Shown here: positions 11,091 through 23,624 of the stretch, in pieces
How positions within the stretch are numbered: the stretch's first letter is position 1
How the letters are laid out: the number at the start of each line of letters is the position of its first letter
NCBI GenBank assembly: GCA_027924585.1
Contig: BSBM01001068.1
Location: 1,084,501 to 1,148,500, forward strand
Source of the DNA: Larix kaempferi
Lineage: Eukaryota; Streptophyta; Pinopsida; Pinales; Pinaceae
Direction: 5' to 3'
DNA: 64,000 nucleotides
Made by a program: the position numbers and the translations under genes
The notes under the pieces: model-generated
The model's database searches: none
What the model saw: the letters and a program-made list of their open reading frames with translations, nothing else
What the model was told of the DNA's origin: nothing

Positions 11091-13109
11091 TTGATGATGA
11101 AGATGATGACGAATATGTAGCACATCATCATCACCTTCATCATCATCCACAACATGATCCGTAACATGATCATAATCATCATCTTCATCATCGTCGTCAT
11201 CATCATCATTGTGAGGATGAGCATGCGGATGATGATGATGATGATGACGATGATGATGAAGATGATGATGATGATGATGACTAATGGAGATGATGATGAT
11301 GATGATGAAGATGATGACGAATATGAAACACATCATCCTCATCATCATCATCATCTTCATCATCATCAACAACATGCTCATCATCATCATCCTCATCCTC
11401 ATCATCATCTTCATCATCATCAACAACATGATCATCATCATCACCATCATCATCGTCATCATCTTCATCATCATCATCATTGTCAGGACAAGGATGATGA
11501 TGATGATGATTATATGATGATGATGATGGTGGTGGTGGATGATGAATATGAGTACGATGATGATGTTGATGACGAATATGATCATCATCATCAAAATCAT
11601 CATATTCGTCATCATCATCACCATCTTCATCATCCTCACCATCATCATCATCATCCCATGATCATGGTCACGATGATCATTGTCTTCGTCATCATAATCA
11701 GCATCTTCATCATCCTCATCATACTCGTCATATCCATCTTCATAATCATCATCATCATCATCATCATGGTGATGATGATGATGGAGATGATGATGATGAT
11801 GAGGATGATGTGCAGCATATTTGTCATCATCTTCATCATCAACATCATCATCATCTCCAGTATTCATCATCATCATCATCATCACCATCTTCATCGTCAT
11901 CATCATCATCATCATCTTCGTCATAATGATGATGATGATGACGATGAAGATGGTGATGATGATGATGACTAATGGAGATGATGATGATGATGATGATTAT
12001 GATGTTGATGATGAAGATGATGGTGAATACGCAACACATCATCATCATCCACAACATGATCCACAGCATGATCATCATCATCATCTTCATCATCATCGTC
12101 ATCATCATCATTGTGAGGACGAGCATGAGGTTGATGATGACGACGATGACGACGACGACGATGATGATGATGATGATGGCGATGATGATGATGATGACAA
12201 AGATGTTGTTGGAGATGATGACAAATATGCAGCACATCATTATCATCATCATCGTCTTCGTCGTGATGATATGATGATGATGATGATGATGGTAGATGAT
12301 GATGAATATGAGTACGATGATGATGATGACTAATTTGGAGATGATGATGATGATGACGATGATGATGATGATGAAGATGATGAGGATTATGCAGCACATC
12401 ATCATCATCAACATGATCATCATCATCAACATGATCATCATCATCAACTTCCTCATTATCATCATCATCATCATTGTGAGGACACGGATGATGATGAGGA
12501 TGATGAAGATGATCATCATATGATGATGATGATGATGATAGTCATCATAATAGTCATCTTCATCATCCTCATCATATTCATCATCACCATCATCCTTATC
12601 ATCATCATCATCATCATCTTCATGATGATGATGATGATGACGATGGTGACGACGATGATGATAAAGATGGTGATGATGATGATGACTAATGGAGATGATG
12701 ATGATGATGATGACGACGAATATGCAGCACATCATCCTCATCCTCATCATCATCTTCATCATCATCAACAACATGATCATGATCATCACCATCATCATCG
12801 TCATCATCTTCATCATCATCATCTTCATCATCATCATCATTGTGAGGACGAGGATGATGATGATGATGATGGTGGTGGATGATGATGAATATGAGTACGA
12901 TGATGAATATGATGATGATGATGACGAATATGATCATCATCATCAAAATCATCGTATTCATCATCATAATCTTCATTAGTCATCATCGCCGCCATCTTCA
13001 TCATCCTCACCATCATCATCATCATCATATGATCATGGTCATGATGATCATTGTCTTCATCATCATAATCGTCATCTTCATCATCCTCATCATACTCGTC
13101 ATCTCCATC

Positions 13110-13156
<47 letters not shown>

Positions 13157-14940
13157 GGTGTTGATGATGATGAAGATGATCATGATGATAAGGATGATGT
13201 GCTGCATATTCGTCATCATATTCATCATCAACATCATCATCATCATCATCATAACCATCTTCATCGTCATCATCATCATCTTCGTCATGATGATGATGAT
13301 GAAGATCATGATGATGATGAAGATGGTGATGATGATGATGTTGTTGTTGATGATGATGACGATGATGACTAATGGAGATGAGATGATGATGATGATGAAG
13401 ATGATGGCGATTATGCAACACATCATCATCATCTTCATCATCATCCACGACATGAACCACAGCATGATCATCATCATTATCATCATCATCATCATTGTGA
13501 GGACGAGCATGAGGATGATGATGATGATGATGATGATGACGAGGATGATGATGATGATGATGATGGCGACGAGGATGATGATGATGATGATGGTGATGAT
13601 GACTAATGGAGATGATGATGATGATGATGATGATGAAGATGATGAATATGCAGCGCATCATCCTCATCATCAGCAGCATATTCATCTTCATCAACAACAT
13701 TATCATCATCATCAGCATCAACATATTCATCATCATCAACAACATCATCATCATCATCATCATCTTCATCATCATCATCATTGTGAGGACGAGGATGATG
13801 ATGATGATGATGATGGTGGTGGTGGATGATGATGAATATGAGTACGATGATGAAGATGATGATGATGATGACGAATATGATTATCATCATCAAAATATTC
13901 ATATTTGTCATCATCATCTCCATCTTCATCATCCTCACCATCATCATCATCATCATATGATCATGGTCAGGATGATCATTGTCTTCGTCATCATAATCAT
14001 CATCTTCATCATCCTCATCATACTCGTCATCACCATCTTTTTCATCATCATCATCATCATCTTCGTATCGTCATCATGATGATGATGATGACGACGAAGA
14101 TGTTGTTGATGATGATGATGAGGAAGAGGGTGATGACGAAGATGATGATGATGATGATAATGGTGGATGATGACGAATATGAGTACGATGATGAAGATGA
14201 TGATGATGTTGATGATTATCGTACTCATCATCAACATCATCATCGTCATCTTCATCATCATCACCATCAATGTTGATGATGAGGATGATAATGATGATGA
14301 TGATGACGTTGATGATGAAGATGATGACTTAGATGTTGATGAAGATGAGGAAGAAGGACGATGATGATGATGGTGTTTATGATGACGATGATGATGATGA
14401 TGACGAAGATGATGATGATGATGGTGATGAGGATGAAGAAGATGATGATGATGGAGATGAAGATGTTGATGTTAATGACGATGGTGATGAAGATGATGAT
14501 GATGATGATGATGAAGAATGTGGTGATGATGAAGAAAATGGCGATGGTGGAGATGTTGATGAGGAAGGGGAAGATAACAATGATGATGAAGATGTTGATG
14601 ATGATGGTGATGGTGATCATCATCACCATCACCATCATCATCATCATATTCATCATGATCATGATCATCTTCATCACCATCATGATCATCATCATCGTCA
14701 CCACCATCCTCATCACCATCATCATCATCATCATCATCATCACCATTATCCTCATCGTCATCTTCATCACCATTGTCATCATCATCAAAATATTCATCAT
14801 CATCACCATCACCATCATCTCATTATCATCATCATCATCATCATCATCAACATCTTCAACATCATTGTCATCTCCCCCTTCCTCATCAACATCTCCATCA
14901 TCGTCATCTTCTTCATCATCACATCTTCATCAACTTCATG
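9463..14940. repeat. giant GAT/ATC trinucleotide array with higher-order repeats
   Basis: About 5.5 kb consist almost wholly of GAT-type and ATC-type triplets, with runs switching strand dozens of times so that many junctions are palindromic (GATGATCATC). Because GAT/ATG and ATC/CAT frames lack stops, open frames of up to ~330 codons appear on both strands. They encode only Asp/Glu, Met, His, Ile and Ser polymers and I reject them as genes. Variant words recur in fixed order, including TCATCAAAATCATCATATTC, GATCATGGTCA, CATTGTGAGGA, ACTAATGGAGATG and GAATATGAGTACGATG. Two markers give a higher-order period near 0.93-0.98 kb. Confidence 0.95.
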
Positions 14941-15090
14941 TATCCCCTTGACACAGGAAATTAAATAAACCATACAAAGGCATACAATAGCGTGCACGCG
15001 CAAAGATGTGTGCGTGTTGTTATTAATGCATGCGCACTGTCAGTCATGCGTATGCGTGTGTGTAGTTGTACACACGCGTGCCTGAATTCA
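14941..15090. other. CpG/TpG-rich segment downstream of the array
   Basis: GCGTGCACGCGC, ATGTGTGCGTG, ATGCGTATGCGTGTGTG and TACACACGCGTGCC cluster within about 100 bases. GCGTGTGTGTA...TACACACGC can pair. The stretch resembles the GC-rich inverted repeat at 9058-9165 in words and composition, so the array has such DNA on both sides. Confidence 0.5.
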
Positions 15091-17185
15091 AATTGTTTTT
15101 GGTGCCCTTGCAGGCTTGGAATTAGCTTTGGATTGCACCTTGAGGCTCAGTCTGATTTATGCTTGATTTATGGCAGAAAACATCAAATGCTGTAACTTTT
15201 GTTTTTTCGCAACTAGTTCCACATAAGCTCCACGAGTGCACTGCATATGAAATTGCACATACTTGTTGAGCTCTGTGTGCAGATTCTAAATATATAATTT
15301 TTTAGTAGATCTATTGTTGTTCTCTATTTTTAATTCATTTTTAACTGCACTCATGTCAAATTTGTAAAAAACATAGGTCGTTTATTTGGCCTATAACGTT
15401 TGATTGGATTACCTATTTCGAAAACGGAAGAGAACCCGCACAAGAGCACGAAAATACCTACAACCTAAAAAACAAAATATATATTTTGATTATTTTTAGA
15501 CCATGATATGGTGGCTCAACACTTGACCATGTTGTTTTAGGGATTCATTGAGTTCGGTAATTTAAAAAAATATAAAATTGAATTTTAAATTTTGGAAAAA
15601 TAGCCCCGTACAAGATTCTTCTGTTGCCTATGCCTCTACACATTTTTTTTCTTGTAAATTTAAAATTTACATAGCAAACGGGTGGCTCAACAAAAACATG
15701 TGCATTATGTTTGAGAAAAAAAATAACATACCAATCTTCAAATAATGACATTTTGGGGTGGTTATATCACTTTTCCATAAATAAAAGTTATATATTCCGG
15801 AAGGTCATGCGTCTTTCTACGTTTCATCTGTTTACACCTAATCCAAAAAAGTTTTGTAGGTACCTCTAATAAATCATTTTAATGATAATATTTCTGGTTT
15901 TCTAGAATGTCATTGCAACTAACGTGTCATAATTGAGTATCATTACCTTGCACCAGCCCTAAACCCTATTATTTTGTTAGATCATGATGATTAAAAGCTT
16001 AATTTAGATTAACTTATGTTACTATGAGTGATTGAATTGTTAGGCTTTCATTAGGTACATCTCAATTTTGGATTTTGTATCACATTTTCTAATAGTTGTT
16101 AACGCCCACACCTGGTTAGATCTTACCAGGGTAAACTATGAGTTGAGGGTAGATCTTACGAGGAGGAGGTTAATGGAAACATTTAGGCAAGTTCAGCTTG
16201 TAATGCAGAGAATCAGTGCACAAATTTAAACAACGCTTGCCTTACTTTGTAGTCATGATATGGAGTATCCCATACTCTCACAATTAGGTGTATAAGTCAT
16301 CTTGCAATTCAATAGTTAACTCCAAGGTGTGCTCAAGAAGAAATGCATGAAAACAACACTGGTTATCCCATTACACACAACATTTGTTAACTACCACTTT
16401 CATTTTTAAAAAGCATAACGACTATCACGTTCCAAATTAATCATTTCAACCAACAGACTTTACTGCCGTAAAAGAATCTCTAACATGTATAAGGAAGCTG
16501 CAGCGATTCAGGGTTAGATCTCTATGAGTCGCTCGATTTCAATAACTCAGGGTTATTACAGTGCAACTTATCAACGGAAATATAATATCCTGCGGTCATT
16601 CCTATATCCCAGAATCGATTTCATTTGTTGTACGATCGATGTAATGCTTAAAACAATACCCGTGCGGAACATTTGATTAAAATAACTTCAAAAACAGTAC
16701 CTTCATATATGTACATTCATTATAAAATCAGACATAATCTTTTAGCATATGGTTCATAATATAACACTAAGACAATGTTTCTACTAGATCGTTGAATCCC
16801 CCTTCCAAGATTCGATCACAGATTGAGACAGTCCTATTTACTAAACCAAGTTTGTATGTAAATTAATACATAAAAGTATAGTAACAAGATGTGAGTACGG
16901 ATTCGAAAACGATTTGGGTAGGATACGGGAAAAAATACGTAATAAAAAAATAAGTACTATTAAAATACCGGAGTAGACATTTTATAAATACAAAAAACAT
17001 ACAATTTTAATTTAAAAAAAATTATACATAATCATTCCAAATTTTAACATGTCATTAATTTTTCATTGAAAAATTTAATATAAAATGACTTAAAAAATGA
17101 AAACAAAAAAACTACATAAATTTATTTTTTTGATAAATAATAAATACTAAAATGTAAAATTATAAATAATAATAAATAATAAATT
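15091..17185. other. AT-rich spacer
   Basis: I see no gene, LTR end or RNA gene. The last 300 bases before the LINE are extremely AT-rich. They contain ATACCGGAGTAGACA at about 16965, which resembles ATACCAGAGTCAACA in the LINE's 3' flank near 23725. That may be an older local duplication. Confidence 0.5.
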
Positions 17186-17667
17186 TTTGGGGGGTTTGAT
17201 GGCGAGATTTCTAGGGTTTTTCAGTTTTTTTTGCAGAATTTCTCGAGTTTGATGGTTGATTGGGCGAATGGTGTGGCCTACGATGACTTGGAGTCAAGCC
17301 GTATTGGCCTAGTACCAGCCAAGGTTAAAAAAAGTGGGAATTATTTGATGGTTGTAGGCTACACTTTCTCCCATTAACCTGATCTTTCGGTTTTTTCTGC
17401 AAAATATTTGTGTTTCTATACTTGACTGTTTTTATTGGATTCTGGGTTTCCTCTTGTTTTGGGGGTTCCTATTTTATAGGGGCTTTTTTAGTGCTGAAGT
17501 TGGCTCACTTTGGGAGTTCCAGATTTGGGGCTTTTTACTTCTACTGCTTTTGTGGGGACCCTATTTTTGGTTCTATGGGATTCGGTTTTTTCAGAACTTC
17601 ACCGACAGGTGTCCATCTCCTGACGGCCTGCTGGGTCCTATCACCTTTTTATGCTTATACTTTCCCC
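17186..17667 (+). other. LINE 5' untranslated region
   Basis: A GT-rich leader precedes the first good ATG (17668). An in-frame open stretch from 17410 feeds into ORF1, but its Phe/Gly/Trp-rich sequence is unlike any LINE protein, so I treat it as non-coding. In plant L1 elements this region carries the internal promoter. I see no specific motif to prove that here. Confidence 0.5.
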
Positions 17668-19238
17668 ATGGCTCATTCTGGCTTTTTCCAAAACCCGTCA
17701 CCACTTCCTTTTCCGTCGTCTTTGGGGGTTTTACATGATTCTGGGGAGGGTTTGGGTGCTCTTCGTCGAAAGTAGTGGGGACAGAAAGCTAAAACCAGAA
17801 GATTATTGAAGACCTTTAAGGCTAGGTCTGAAATTGTGCATTTTGACATTGATGAAGACCATAATCTGGAAAAAATAGGTGTGCTTGCTGAGCGCGCTTT
17901 GGTGGGAAGATTGGAATTTACGAAAGGTAGCAAGCTTGAATTATCGGAATGGGTCACTAAGTTTTGGGTGCCCCTAACCGGTATGGCTCCCCGCATCAAC
18001 CTGCTCATGAACAGATGGATATTATTTACCTTTGCTGAAGCGGCACATCTTGAGAAGATATTATCTCGCTTCTGCGAATTCAAGCAGGGGTCCTTATACT
18101 TAAAGCGTTGGCATATACACTTCAATCCCTTACATGAATATCAACCACTTCGTCACCTTTGGATGATGGTTCCTGGTTTTCCCATAGAACTCTGGTCGGA
18201 GGAGGTTTTTATGGGTCTTGCAAATGCAGTTGGAAAATTTGTTAGGTTTGACAAACAAAATCTCCATGGGATGGATTGTAGGTTTGCAAAAGTCACGGTC
18301 GAAGTTGATACTAGGATTGGCCTTCCTGCTGAAATAGAAATTGCTTGGGGTTCGAGATTATGGAAGCAGGTGCTTGATTTCTACAAAATCCCTTTTAGGT
18401 GCTTCTTCTGCAAGAAGGTAGGACATGTGCGAGCCGCCTTCCCCTACAATTCCAAGTCTTCTGCTGTGGCTGATGACCCTCAGTCTCATTCGGATCAGTC
18501 GAGTAAGTCCTTCTGCAAAACCCCTATTAACTACCCTGATTTGACTTCAGAAGATTTGCATTTTATTGAAAATTCGGAAACATTACTCTCTCATCGTATT
18601 TCAAAGGGAGAAATACAGATGAGGCACGACCTAGTGATGGGGCTTGTTGTTCGTAATAAGGTACATTCTTCCTCTCATTCAAAAGTTGGCCGCAAACTTT
18701 TTGATAATCTGGTGCTTGGTTCTTCTAATTTTCTGGTTGTTTCTACCGAGGATAACCCTTCTAACCCTGCCCTCGATATGTCCTCTCTCCATTGCCCTGT
18801 GGACCCTCTGCCGGCACTGGGTTTAAATTCTGTTATGGGTATTCCTTCACCGTCTTCTCATAAACTGGGTCATGATGTTGGTCAGTGTTCGGGCTCCCTT
18901 AAGAATATTGATGGCCCTGTTGTTGAACACTTTGCGGAAGACACTGCCATTTTAGCTGACAGTGGATATTGCCTTTCAGCAAACGGTGATGAATTTCCTC
19001 CCCTTCCCTCATACTCGAAACATCTGGGAAGTGGGTCTACGGCTCAACCTGTACAATCTTTTAAATTTCAAATGTCACCATTAGAAGAGGGAATAAGAAA
19101 AAGTCTATGGCTAAAAAAGATCAGATTACTACAGGTTCCTATACTCCGATCTCTCAGAGATTAGAGGAGTTAGGTAGGTCTGAACCGATTGATTCCTTGG
19201 GGCTTAGAGCACAATCCCCCACCTATACTATTCAATAA
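17668..19238 (+). pseudogene. LINE ORF1: DUF4283/zinc-knuckle RNA-binding protein, disabled
   Basis: ORF1 proteins of plant L1 elements bind the element RNA. The chosen start is ATG 17668 (MAHSGFF). A TAG at 17773-17775 interrupts the frame, which then stays open to a TAG at 19162. A DUF4283-like region lies at roughly residues 90-215 (FTFAEAAHLEKIL, LWMMVPGFPIELW). A zinc-knuckle segment follows at about 243-258, FRCFFCKKVGHVRAAFP, with Phe where the last Cys is expected. A frameshift near 19090-19100 appears to move translation out of the native C-terminal frame. That other frame (ITTGSYTPISQRLEELG) runs to TAA 19236-19238, which overlaps the ORF2 ATG. The linker is Ser/Pro-rich. Confidence 0.85.
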
Positions 19239-22200
19239 TGTCTATTTTGTCACTTAATGTTCGCGGATTCCCTAAAGTGTCCAGGGCACAGGCTTTAACC
19301 AATCTTTTCAAGGCTACTATCCCTGCCATCATTTTAATCCAAGAGACCATGTGTAATGATGAACTTGCTATACAAAATCTTTGCAAACTTCTACCTTTTT
19401 GGGAAGTGACTGCTGTTAATTCCTGTGGATTATCTAGGGGATTAGCTGTGGCTTGGGACCCTAATATCTTTGCTTTCAAAACCTTCTCCACTCCTTGGGG
19501 AATTCTCCTTAAGGGATCTTTTTGTGGCATCAAACAATCCCTCACTATCCTAAACTGTTATGCTCCATATAAGATGAGACAATCTTTTTGGACCTCTTTA
19601 AAAGGTTCTGGACTTCTGAATTGTAATGACTTGATCATAGCAGGGGATTTAAACTTCACCTATCATGTCTCTGAAATATGGGGACCGAATGCCAGAATTG
19701 ATGATCTAGTAGGTTTTTTTGTTCAATTTATGGTGGATTCTGACCTGGTTGATGTTCAGCCGCATACTTTGGTCCCTACTTGGACTAATGGGAGATTTGG
19801 GTCAGATGGAATGCACAAAAGATTAAATAGATTTATGGTCAAATCGTCTCTGTTGGGCATCTTTCAGAAGCATAGGTCATGGGTGTTTGAGCACAAATTT
19901 TCGGACCATTGGCCTGTTATCCTTCAACTTGATGATTCGAAACATATTCAGGGTTTCCCTTTCAAAATTAATACTTCTTGGATCGATGATGAAGACTTTT
20001 GCAACATGGTCAGGAAATTTTGGTTAAGTGATACTACTTCAGAAAACAATCCAATTCAGACTTTCTGTCTTAAATTAAAGAGATTAAAAGAAGTGGTCAC
20101 CAGATGGATTAGAGATAGAAAAGAGGCAGATAGAAAGGAATTACATTTGCTAGAAAATAAACTATAGGTTTCCATTTCTTCAAATGTTCGAGGTTCTCTT
20201 TCTCATGAAGACTTTGAGGTGATGAAACTGATTGAGATGAAAAAAGAAGAGCTCCTCATCCAAGCTGAAAAAGAATGGAGGCTTAAAAGCCGAGCCACAT
20301 GGATTTCCTATGGTGATAAAAATACTAAAATTTTTCATTCCTTTGCCTCGGCGAGAAGGAACTCCAAAGTCATTTGGGATATTGAGTATGGCAGTGGGAA
20401 ACTGTGCTCGGGACTGGAGAATATTAAATCTGAAGCTGCAGTGTTTTTTGGACATAATTATGCAGATTCTGGTGAATGTGATCTGGCTGAGCAGATTAAA
20501 GTAGCCACACTCTATCCACGCTTCTTTAATGATCAAGATGCGGACAGCTTACTAGATGAAGTCTCATTGGAGGAAATTGAGCAAACTCTGAAATATTTTG
20601 CTAAAGAAAAAATCCCTGGGCCTGATGGGTGGCCTGTAGAGCTCTACTTGCACTTTTTTGATCTGATGGGTAATGAGCTTAAAGACTTGGTGAATTTCTC
20701 TAAAATTAATGGTTTTATTTCTGGAGGGCTTAATTCCACCTTTATTACTCTCATTCCTAAAAAGGACAAGCCTAGATCTTTTAGTGACTACAGACCGATT
20801 GCTCTTTGCAACTTACTTTACAAGCTCATTTCCAAAATCATCGCAGACAGGCTCAAAGTTGTACTTTCCAGACACATTTCCAATGAACAATTTGGGTTTT
20901 TAGCCGGAAGACAGATCCATGATGCCATAGGCATTTCACAAGAGCTGCTACACAGTATAAAGATTTACAAGAAGAATGCTTTGCTACTTAAAATGGACTT
21001 AGAAAAAGCTTATGACAGGGTTAGTTGGTCTTTTCTCAGACTGATCCTTATTAGAATTGGGGTGCCTCCAGCTATCATTAAATGGATCATGGCCTGTATC
21101 TCATCTGTGTGCATCTCTGTGCTGGTCAATGGTAGTCCTTATGTATTTTTCAACTGCTCCAGGGGGATCAGACAAGGGTGTCCCTTGTCACCACTTTTAT
21201 TTGCTTTGGTTATGGATGGTTTCAGCAGATTGATCAATCAGGCTCTACTGAGAAGACAGATAAAAGGCATTAAAATTGCAAAGGATTGTGTGATTTCACA
21301 CATAATTTTTGCTGATGATGTTTTGGTGGCAGGTGAAGACTCTATTGAGGAATGGATCATTTTCAATGGGATCATTTAGACTTTTTGTCGTGCTTTAGGG
21401 ATGAAAGTCAGTTTAACAAAATCCAATTTTTATCATCTTTCTCCAAATGATGGGCATCTAAATGACATCCTTTTGATCCTGCCTTTTAAGTGTCTAAACT
21501 TGGATCTTGGGCTTAAATATCTGGGATTCTATCTTAAGCCAAATAATTATTTATGCAAATATTGGTATTGGTTGCTGAGAAAGATTGAAAAAAGAATTGA
21601 TCATTGGTCTTACAGGTTTCTGTCCATTGGTGGAAAGCTCATCCTTTTGAATTCGGTGCTCTCTAGTATACCTGTATACTGGTTTTCTCTCCTTGAAGTA
21701 CCAGTTTCCATTCTCAAACATATTAAAAGTCTTTTCTTCAACTTTTTATGGTTTGGCTCTGCTCACTGTGATAAGATACCTATGGTTGCTACTGATGTTA
21801 TTTCTAGACCTCACAAATTTGGAGGGTGGGGTATTTTAGAGTTGGGTACCTTCAATATCGCTCTCAGACTCAAAAGTCTCTGGCGCTGTCTGACTGGGAA
21901 AAATCTTTGGTCTTCTCTTATTTCTTGCAAATATTTAAAACATGAATTTTTCTGCTGGATAAGAAGCCCTAAACTTGTTAGCTGGAATTTTTCTCCTATT
22001 TGGCGAGGGTTCATGAAGATTTTACACTGGATTAAAGATGATCTTACCTGGCAGGTTGGGAATGGAGAAAAGATACGAGTTGGGATCGATCCCATCATAG
22101 GTATGGAAGAAAATTATGTTCTGCCTCATTCTATCATTCGTTATCTTAAGATTTTGGGTTTGAACACGCTGGATAAAATACATCTGCACCAGAATGGGTC

Positions 22201-23368
22201 TGCATATATATCTAATTGGTTGTCTGGAAGGGATATTGGTCTTTCGGGATATCTTGCTCGTATATGGGAGGCCTATGTATTGAACTTAAATGCTTCAGGT
22301 GTCAAACTGAGTCAAGCTTCGGATCAACTTTTCTGGAAAGGTAACCCCACAAATGGCATGGTTACTGCTCGTTCTGCCTATATTAGAATTGTTCAGGATA
22401 GGCTCATATATCCACAGGATTGGTGGTACAAGCGGCTTTGGCATTGGTCCATCCCCCTCAAACTCAAATGCTTCTGCTGGCTTTTATTGCAAAACAAATT
22501 AAATACTTGGGACAATTTACGTGTTCGTGGTTGGAATGGACCTAGCATCTGCATACTTTGTAAGGAGGAAGAAGAAAATAAGCAGCACCTTTTTGTTAAA
22601 TGCAGTTTCTCTTCGAAGATCTGGGATGTGATTTTGGCTAATCTATCAGTTTATCAACATTGGGATGTTGGAGACTTTAACAAATGTCTTCTCAATTGGT
22701 TCAGACATTGTAAGCACCACTTCTACATTGCCATTTGCATTCCCTGGGCTATATGGTACTCTTGAAACTGTGCGATTTATCAAAATGTCACTATTAACCC
22801 CACACAGTGTAGCTTGATTGCATTAAATATGTATGCTTCTTGTAAAGATGATGTTTCTAAGTTAAAGACTGACAGGATTAGTACTTTCAACTTCAAGGTT
22901 GAGCAGCCCATTCTATTCTTCGATGGTGCATCACAATCTGGGTAATGTGCAGTTGGGGGTGTGATATATTTGAATGAGTCACATCATTTTTCTTTTAGAC
23001 TCAATTGTGGCACGGGCACGAACATGAAAGCGGAGCTAATTTCCCTTTGGTGCATGCTCAAAGTGGCTAATATATTCGGATTGGTAAATATCAAGGTGTA
23101 TGGCGACTCTAGGGTCACAATTAAATGGGCTGCTGGCGATTTCCAACTCAATGTTCTTAATTTAAGGCACTAGGCTCTTCGGGCACAATCTGAAATGGCT
23201 AAACTTCTGGGAGTACATCTTGAGCACATCTATCGAGAGAAGAATTCCCTTGCGGATAAACTCTCCAAGCAAGCTCTATCAGGAATTGAAGGCCAGCTGA
23301 TATGGGAGGAATGGTTAGATAACAAACTCCAGGATGGTGGCTCTACCTACTTTTTGACTGATTTTTGA
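19238..23368 (+). pseudogene. LINE ORF2: endonuclease-reverse transcriptase-RNase H, five premature stops
   Basis: ORF2 makes target-primed reverse transcription possible. From ATG 19238 one frame runs 1376 codons to TGA 23366-23368 with no frameshift, broken by TAG 20165, TAG 21377, TGA 22763, TAA 22943 and TAG 23171. An APE-type endonuclease spans residues 1-230 (LNVRG, QET, NCYAP, GDLNF, SDHWPV; RLNR where RLDR is usual). The RT lies at about 440-710 (GPDGWP, LIPKKDKP, NEQFGFLAGR, MDLEKAYDRVSW, GCPLSPLLF, catalytic FADD). A zinc-binding zf-RVT-like region is near 1050-1150 (CILCKEEEENKQHLFVKC). RNase H is at about 1225-1376 with FFDGAS, MKAEL, VYGDS and SLADKLS. The length is usual for plant L1 ORF2. 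All catalytic motifs of RT and RNase H survive, so the inactivation looks recent. Confidence 0.92.
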
Positions 23369-23624
23369 TGATATATGGTCCTGAACTTCTTCTGACATGC
23401 TGTGTCTATCTTTATTTGAACTTCTGAATTTTTGTAAGGAATATATGTAATGATGCTTGATGTTAAATTGTCACTCAGATGACATGTGAAACATTTCAGT
23501 GTCTTGATCTATCTGCGGATCTGATTGGTTATATCTGATTCATATGCTGAATCTGGAACCACATTGTACTATTTGATTCACCCTTTGAATATCAATAGTA
23601 GATTTTTTCACTGGAAAAAAAAAA
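23369..23624 (+). other. LINE 3' UTR and poly(A) tail
   Basis: About 245 bases of T-rich 3' UTR end in TTTTTTCACTGG and eleven A residues at 23614-23624. The DNA after the tail is TTAAAATAACAATGATA. No equivalent was recognised at the 5' boundary. Confidence 0.8.

Larger units (their letters stand above)
17186..23624 (+). mobile_element. L1-type LINE, near full length, inactive
   Basis: The element has a ~480-base GT-rich 5' region, ORF1 (DUF4283 and CCHC), ORF2 (endonuclease, RT, RNase H), a ~245-base 3' UTR and an 11-A tail at 23614-23624. The exact 5' end is uncertain. I place it near the GGGGGGTTTGATGG start because the upstream DNA is simple AT-rich sequence. No convincing target-site duplication could be found because both flanks are A/T-rich. 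Coding damage is mostly premature stops, plus one ORF1 frameshift. Confidence 0.9.

Noticed and set aside
9606-13829. Open frames of 100-330 codons on both strands in the GAT/ATC array
   Set aside because: They consist only of Asp/Glu, Met, His, Ile, Ser and Val imposed by the triplets, overlap on both strands and change with repeat length. They are not genes.
17410-17775. A 121-codon frame upstream of LINE ORF1
   Set aside because: It begins at GTG, its first two thirds are Phe/Gly/Trp-rich with no LINE motif, and only the last part from ATG 17668 belongs to ORF1.
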